Assembly: GCA_019916065.1 (NCBI GenBank)
Contig: CM034236.1
Span: forward strand, 14,833,167-14,897,166
DNA: 64,000 bases
From: Vitellaria paradoxa
Lineage: Eukaryota > Streptophyta > Magnoliopsida > Ericales > Sapotaceae
Direction: 5' to 3'
The translations under genes were made by a program, and so were the position numbers. Positions 59,569 through 64,000 of the stretch are shown here, one piece after another (position 1 is the stretch's first letter; every line of letters starts with the position of its first letter). The notes beneath the pieces were generated by a model. The model did no database searches. It was not told where the DNA came from and was given only the letters and a program-made list of their open reading frames with translations.

Positions 59569-60329
59569 TATGTTTTGGCATTAACCCTTGTATATTAGTA
59601 GATTAGATTTTATTTACTTATTTATTTATTTTAGTTTTCTTTCTGCCTAGATTAAATTTTAATTTTCTTTTAGTTTACTTTTATTTGTTTATTCTAACAT
59701 TTTATCTCGTAGAAGTTTTATTTTTTTCTTTTAGTACAATTTAATTCAAAGGAATAAACTGCTCAAGTTTTTTTCTTTTCTTCAAATAAGGAAGCTCTTG
59801 AGGTAATATCCTTCCTCTCCCTTTTATTTAGTTTTGCACTTCTAATTGGTACTTCACATAAATAATTGTTCTTGTTGGGAGTGCTGTAGAATCTAAGTTG
59901 AGGGGATGTATTGGGTGATGCCTTAAGTGGCTTGAATAATGGGTGCATGCTTGGTTTAATTTGTGCTTTGTTCTTATTTGTGCCTTTGTTGTTATTGTTT
60001 CATGCTCATCATCATGCTCATTATTGCACACTACAGACCCACATATGCATCATGGTTCTCACATTGAGGACAATGTGAATTTTAAGTTGGGGGGGTAGGG
60101 TTCGCATGATCACCTTTTGTGCCAAAATTGTAAAAATTTAAAATTTTTTGAGCATCTTTAAGCATAAATACATGAATTTAGCACATTTGTACCTACATGT
60201 CATCCTTTCTTTCTGGTTTGGTCGATTGTGGAATTAAGTGAGAAAGTGATGAATGAGTTTTGTTCAAGCTTTAATAGGAAACTTAGTTCAAGTTGATTGT
60301 ATAATGACCTTGTGCATCTTTGACTATCA
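59569..60329 (+). other. truncated 3' internal region of array unit 2
   Basis: Matches 53352-54111 and then stops; the remaining ~1.5 kb of internal sequence and the first 1621 bp of the third LTR are deleted. The inner purine tract is kept at about 60081-60100. Confidence 0.85.
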
Positions 60330-60638
60330 TTTAAATTAGGAAAAATTCATTTAGTTAATATTTTTTCCTTGAATCAAAAAATCAATTTTAAATTGCTGGA
60401 ATTTTGGTAATAAGTTGTTAATTTGTTTTAGTTTACATTTAAATTTGCAAAACCCTAGGAATTAGTTTTAATTAATCTTCAAACTTAGTTTACATTCAAA
60501 TTTAGGATTCTCATTATAACCTAGAAACTGAATAACATAGGCTCCCTGTGAATTCGACCTCGGACTCACCGAGTTAAAACTACACCGCACACCCTTACAC
60601 TTGGGGGTTAATTTAGACGCACTTTCCATAAGCGGTCA
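60330..60638 (+). repeat. LTR3, only the last 309 bp
   Basis: Matches LTR positions 51041-51350 with one base missing in a T run. At the LTR1/LTR2 difference near 51231 it has the LTR2 base (TCTCATTATA). It is joined to internal 2 at a CA shared by both parents. Confidence 0.93.
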
Positions 60639-60643
60639 TGCCA

Positions 60644-60803
60644 CGCTATTGGGCGTGGCGCGAAGATGATGCACCAACATCACCAGCTGTGCTAGTAGGT
60701 GTTGGTATTTGTGGTGATACAAATTGTTCCATTTGTTCTTGAAGGGAAAGGATATTGAGTCTCCACCTTCCAAATCAAAAAAATGAGTGTCCCGTGGATC
60801 CAT
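60644..60803 (-). pseudogene. N-terminal piece of the hAT transposase
   Basis: The ATG at 60803 opens MDPRDTHFFDLEGGDS. A frameshift near 60763 moves to a frame reading LSLQEQMEQFVSPQIPTPTS and then SSSRHAQ before a stop at about 60653. The retrotransposon array begins five bases later, so this piece joins the BED-finger piece at 49414. The stop and shift predate or accompany inactivation. Confidence 0.7.
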
Positions 60804-61254
60804 TTAGAAACAATAATTTAATAAAAAAGATTAAATTATGCAAATTAAAAAAATGTATGTATGCAAATTAAAAAACTAATTAATACTAACTTGAAATAAT
60901 TTGAAGCCTTAAATCACTTGATCTTGAAATCTTGACTTCAAATTTGACAAATGGAATGCACTTGAGCATAATTGAAGAGCACACTTGAGTGTTGGTAGCT
61001 TGGTAGTGTAGAAATTTGGAGAGAAATTTTGTTAATTTTTTGTGAGGGTGAGTGAATGTGAGTGTGGGTTATTTATAATGGAAGAGGGTGGGGGGTTTTG
61101 TAATTTTTTGAGACTTGTTTGTAATTAAAAAAAAATAAAACGGACCGTTGAGGGGATGAAACGGTCACTGGCACCCCCCAACGGCTGGCTAACATAAAAA
61201 AAAAAAGAAGTTTTGCCAAGCGCAGAATGGTGAAAAAAAAAAAGAAGGAAGGAA

Positions 61255-61530
61255 GGGGGCGGCGCGAGTCGGGCTGGGTCGGGCCTTGGCCCGAGTCAAG
61301 GGTAACCCAAGCCCTGACCTGAGGGGGAGGGGTGGGACAGGCGGGGGCTCGTACGGATGTTGGGCTAAGCCTGGGTCGGGCCAATTTCAGTTTGGGTCAG
61401 GCTGGGCCGGGTCCGACCCGGGGGGGAGAGGGTGGGCCAGGCCAAGGCTCGTACGGATGCTGAGCCGGGCCTGGGTCGGGCCAGTTTCGGGTCAGGTCGG
61501 ATCGGGTCTTGGGCCGACCCAACCCATTTA
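61255..61530. repeat. GC-rich subterminal repeats of the hAT element, with a 100-bp tandem duplication
   Basis: GGCTCGTACGGATG occurs at 61346 and again at 61446, followed both times by a GCCTGGGTCGGGCCA(G/A)TTTC block, giving a tandem duplication of 100 bp. Many GGGTCGGGCC/GGCCCGACCC words are present, and the left end has related words (47080-47200). Such subterminal motifs are usual transposase-binding sites in hAT elements; that is inferred here. Proline/Arg-rich open frames in this stretch are by-products. Confidence 0.75.
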
Positions 61531-61546
61531 CATCCTTATTTTTAAA

Positions 61547-62870
61547 ACAATTGTAAAGGATAAAGAAATATCACCAATAGAATCAACTTTAACAGTGAAA
61601 CCCGTGGGAAGTGTGATAGACTAAGGATGAGAGACTTATTGGAATTTAAAACATCAAAAGATACATAGTGCGTTGCACCAGTGCCAATGACCCATAGAAA
61701 AGAAAAGCACGTGAGACCTTAAAAAGCAAGCGAAGGAGGCTTTAAAAATTCTATTAGCTGACTGAATTGTTCATTAGAAAAACCAGGGACCATAGTAGAT
61801 GAAGAGACGGAAGAACCTATCGTTGCACTATTAACAACTGTACTATTGACTGTTAAAGTCAAAGCCATCACCAATTGTTTCTGCCAGCCAACCTAGCAGT
61901 CGGGATACCCAATTTTCTCAAAACACCGATCTCGGGTATGACCCGGCTTGCCACAAGAAGGGAATGTTAGCGTTCTAGGTGGCTAAATCTTCTTTGGCCA
62001 CTGTTTTTACGGTGTCAGAAGAATCGGTTCACGGGATGTAATAATTGCAAAATCTGGGTGAACCACTAGGAGTTGAACAAGCTGCTAGGTCTCTTCTTGG
62101 TGAAGAATATAATAGCAACGTCCAATGAAGGGAAATGGGTCGGTGGCTAGGATCTGAGAACAGATCTACTAATAAGACTCGTTTAATCCCATGAGAAATT
62201 GATATATTTGGTCTACCTCCTGGATTTCGATGATGGATTTGGATGCTTCACAGGTGCAGGAGGTTATAGTTTGAAGCGAAGCGAGTTCTTCCCAGAGTTC
62301 TTTGAATTTGCTGTAGTAATGGGCAATGGGAAGATTGTCTTAATGCAGGTTGGCAATGTCTTGTTTGAGACGAAAAATTTTGAGACGATTGCTTTGCTAA
62401 AATCGGATCTCCAAGTCAGTCCATAGTTCGGTAGGGGTGGAACAATAGATAAGGTTGCTAGATGTTGAGAAAGTGTTTGGTTGGTAAAAGTTTGATAAAA
62501 AATACAGTAAAAATATAAAAATTTGATATAAAATTGATATGTGATTAATTTTAGTTAAAAAAAAATATAATAAATTAGTAAAAATTAATAAATTTTGATT
62601 GATTTTGGTGTACCTAACACCCCTCGATTTGTCAATGCTGTGGAGAAGCCGAGAAAGAATCATGTCACAGCAACGATCCCAAATCCCGGCTGAGGACAAA
62701 TCTGTGGGGCGTTTGAGAGCACCGGTAACAAAGGACAAATTGTTTTTTGGCGTTGAGGGCTCATGTAATTACACGACGCCAAGAGGGATGATTGCCCCCA
62801 TTGAGAGGAGTATCAACCAGGATTTGGTTTGGCTAATCGGAAGAGTATAGAAAAATAAGGAGAAGAAGCA
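61547..62870 (-). pseudogene. copia gag and protease start, broken
   Basis: The likely gag start is the ATG near 62870 (MDASSPYF). NAKNKLSFVTGALKRPTD-like residues follow at about 62740-62690, then CCDMILSRLLHSI (UBN2-type gag) and, after a small MITE (62473-62623), PTELWTDLEIRF. A protease-like W-x-D-x-GA pattern and LPTGFTVKVDSIGDISLS (about 61590) lead up to the hAT insertion site. Frames are broken by several stops. Gag forms the particle, and protease matures the polyprotein. Confidence 0.8.
62473..62623. mobile_element. MITE inside copia gag
   Basis: The left end GTGTTTGGTTGGTAAAAGTT and the reverse complement of the right end GGGGTGTTAGGTACACCAAA are inverted. It is 151 bp, A/T-rich, and interrupts the gag reading between LLHSI and the TELWTDLE motif. 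Confidence 0.65.
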
Positions 62871-62952
62871 TCCATAAGGGCTTTCTTTGGATCGGAATCA
62901 ATAGTAGAATTCGCAAAGAAAAAAAAAAAAAACTGTAGCTCTAATACTCCCG

Positions 62953-63150
62953 TGAGAGTTACAAATTGATAAAAATTGTGAATAAATCTGTATTTTTCAT
63001 TGATGAGAATTGTGTGATTACATAATACTATATACAAGGATTTGATATTTTATAAAAGGCAATGTACAAAATCTATGAGAGAGAAGTTGAGAATTGACAA
63101 CTAACAATACGTATAATAGCACTAATAACACATACTAGTATCGCTTGTCA
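62953..63150 (-). repeat. 5' LTR of the copia element
   Basis: On the minus strand the LTR holds a TATA-like CTTTTATAAAATATC (about 63055) and ends TAACTCTCA at 62953. It is followed by GTATTAGAGC, a decayed initiator-tRNA-Met primer site. The outer boundary is either 63150 (TGACAAGCG) or about 63130 (TGTGTTATT). Confidence 0.6.
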
Positions 63151-63215
63151 CTTTGTAATTTATACAGTGAGTAAAATTTAAAATTTTTATAAAATTTTAG
63201 AAATTTTTAATAGAA
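63151..63215. mobile_element. right piece of the MITE split by the copia element
   Basis: CTTTGTAATTTATACAGTGA and the following TTTTAGAAATTTTTAA match the centre of the MITE at 33068 (TTCGTAATTCGTACAGTG...), continuing the piece at 44055-44090. The right terminus is degraded. Confidence 0.5.
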
Positions 63216-63616
63216 TTAGGTAGGTAGGTATAAGAGCTTAGGGTGATAAGGTTGGATGCAACAAAAGGATTAGGGTGTGGGGGTAATAGGGAGAAAATTT
63301 AATTTTTAAGAAGGATATTTCGGGAAGAAATTTTGAGTAATTAAAATTTTTTAATTCCTCTCTTTAAAATTACAAAAATTATGATTATTAATTTATAGTT
63401 TATTAACCAAATTTCCGTACAGATTTAAAAAAAAAAAAGGACTTTAGGAAAAAGAAAAAGAAAGCGATGATGTTTCCCACCATGGCCCATCCAGTTGTGC
63501 AATGCTGGTTTGCTTTTCACAGGATATCCAGCTATGAAGAAAACTACTGTTTGTACAGCTTCCCTGTATTATTTTCAGAGCAATGGTTATGTAAATATCT
63601 ATTTGAATTCACAGGG
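63216..63616. other. intergenic AT-rich DNA
   Basis: A (GGTA)n-like run at 63219-63230, otherwise nothing supported. A short open frame at 63467 is unconvincing. Confidence 0.4.
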
Positions 63617-63785
63617 GTGTTTGGTTTAAAAAAGAGGGGGGAAAAAAACACTATAAAAAAAACTTTAATTTTTATTATTTTTTTCAACTTATTATAATTT
63701 AATTTCATCAAATGTTACATTTACACTAAATTTTTTATTTTCATTTTTATTTTTATTGTTTTTTGTTTTGGTTATCCAAACACTA
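63617..63785. mobile_element. MITE, about 170 bp
   Basis: The left end GGGTGTTTGGTTTAAAAAAG and the reverse complement of the right end ATAGTGTTTGGATAACCAAA are inverted. The interior is T-rich. No clear duplication. Confidence 0.52.
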
Positions 63786-64000
63786 TTTGTGTAGTTTGAG
63801 TCTTGAGGTTTCATACTTACTATTGGTGAAATTAAATTTTTAATACGTATTTATTTTTTAATTAATTGAATTATAATCAAAAAATAATTACTTATTTTGT
63901 TTAAATCTAATTAAAAACTAAATTTATTTTTTATTTTATGTTTATGCTGTATCTCTTAAATTTTAATTTATACCAACGAATTCAAAATTTAAATATTCCT
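63786..64000. other. AT-rich window end
   Basis: No supported content. Confidence 0.4.

Larger units (their letters stand above)
49420..60638 (+). mobile_element. tandem array of a gag-only LTR retrotransposon (TR-GAG-like)
   Basis: Structure: LTR1 49420-51350, internal 1 51351-55639, LTR2 55640-57570, internal 2 (truncated) 57571-60329, LTR3 (last 309 bp only) 60330-60638. The whole array is bracketed by a single 5-bp duplication TGCCA (49415-49419 and 60639-60643), so it occupies one insertion site. LTRs start TGATTACACTTG and end AAGCGGTCA. A tRNA-Asp primer site follows each full LTR, and a purine tract precedes LTR2. Only gag is encoded; no protease, RT or integrase is found in either internal copy. 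Movement would need enzymes from a related autonomous Ty3/gypsy element (Athila-like by gag and primer site). Confidence 0.93.
47068..61538 (-). mobile_element. hAT DNA transposon inserted in copia and itself split by the LTR array
   Basis: Flanked by a perfect 8-bp duplication TTTTTAAA (47060-47067 and 61539-61546). The termini are inverted: GAGTGATGAAAATCGGCCCA at the left against TAAGGATGTAAATGGGTTGG on the reverse of the right, close to the common plant hAT end (C)AGGGATGTAAAT. GC-rich subterminal repeats of GGGTCGGGCC type lie at both ends, heavier on the right (61250-61530). It encodes a BED-finger transposase. Without the array the hAT is about 3.2 kb. Confidence 0.93.
44091..63150 (-). 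mobile_element. Ty1/copia retrotransposon split by a hAT element
   Basis: The order on the minus strand is LTR (63150-62953), gag and start of protease (62870-61547), then, after the inserted hAT (61538-47068), the end of protease, integrase, RT and RNase H (47059-44180), and a partial LTR (44178-44091). The two LTR pieces share ACAAATTGATAAAAATTGTG and GATTACATAATA. The protease reading continues directly across the hAT, which proves it was one element. The low-side LTR has lost most of its U3. Target duplication not resolved. Confidence 0.9.

Noticed and set aside
61073..61624. Pro/Arg- and Gly-rich open frames on both strands
   Set aside because: Caused by the GC-rich hAT subterminal repeats.
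44091..63150. Reading the copia, hAT and LTR parts as separate neighbouring elements
   Set aside because: Exact target duplications and resumed protease reading show nesting, not adjacency.

Overview
This is nuclear DNA from a flowering plant, probably a eudicot. It is strongly AT-rich and intron-poor, and it is built almost entirely of transposable elements. The only host gene I recognise is a plasmodesmata-located protein gene (PDLP; two DUF26 domains, minus strand, 29354-30877). Its 8-nt last exon and three-exon layout are plausible, but exon 1 carries two single-base frameshifts. Everything else that codes is transposon protein in various states of decay. I cannot name the species.

Layout from left to right. 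1-1414: unassigned sequence with a decayed CACTA-type transposase tail. 1415-7930: a Mutator-like element with ~360-400 bp terminal inverted repeats and a perfect 9-bp target duplication, carrying a Helitron and a gutted LTR element. 8000-9040: a probable inverted-repeat element. 9041-11809: a CACTA end with subterminal repeats, split by a 2.0-kb solo LTR (duplication CCTAC). 13618-15898: a second solo LTR (GGGTT). 16402-22771: a nearly full-length L1-type LINE on the minus strand between perfect 16-bp duplications. 22900-28750: MITEs and intergenic DNA. 29354-30877: the PDLP gene, with a Helitron ending about 280 bp upstream of its ATG. 35226-37137: a third solo LTR (ATCCT). 37604-37774: a tRNA-derived SINE with a 16-bp duplication. 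38347-42994: a decayed FAR1/MULE element with long inverted repeats.

The most striking structure is a nested stack at 44055-63215. A MITE is split by a Ty1/copia element (minus strand). The copia element is split inside its protease by a hAT DNA transposon (47068-61538, 8-bp duplication TTTTTAAA). The hAT is split by a tandem array of a gag-only LTR retrotransposon (49420-60638, 5-bp duplication TGCCA). The array reads LTR, internal, LTR, truncated internal, truncated LTR. Its LTRs have a tRNA-Asp primer site next to them, no pol gene is present, and the two complete LTRs differ at only 8 of 1931 positions, so it is the youngest layer. It resembles the 'terminal-repeat retrotransposon with GAG' (TR-GAG) class. 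Its two gag copies are each broken by a different one-base homopolymer indel.

The elements do not form a pathway. What they record is an order of insertions, readable because most target duplications survive. A short-inverted-repeat MITE family (terminus close to TGCGTTTGGAGTGACAAAAA) recurs at many places in the window. All family assignments come from reading motifs by eye; no database search was possible.
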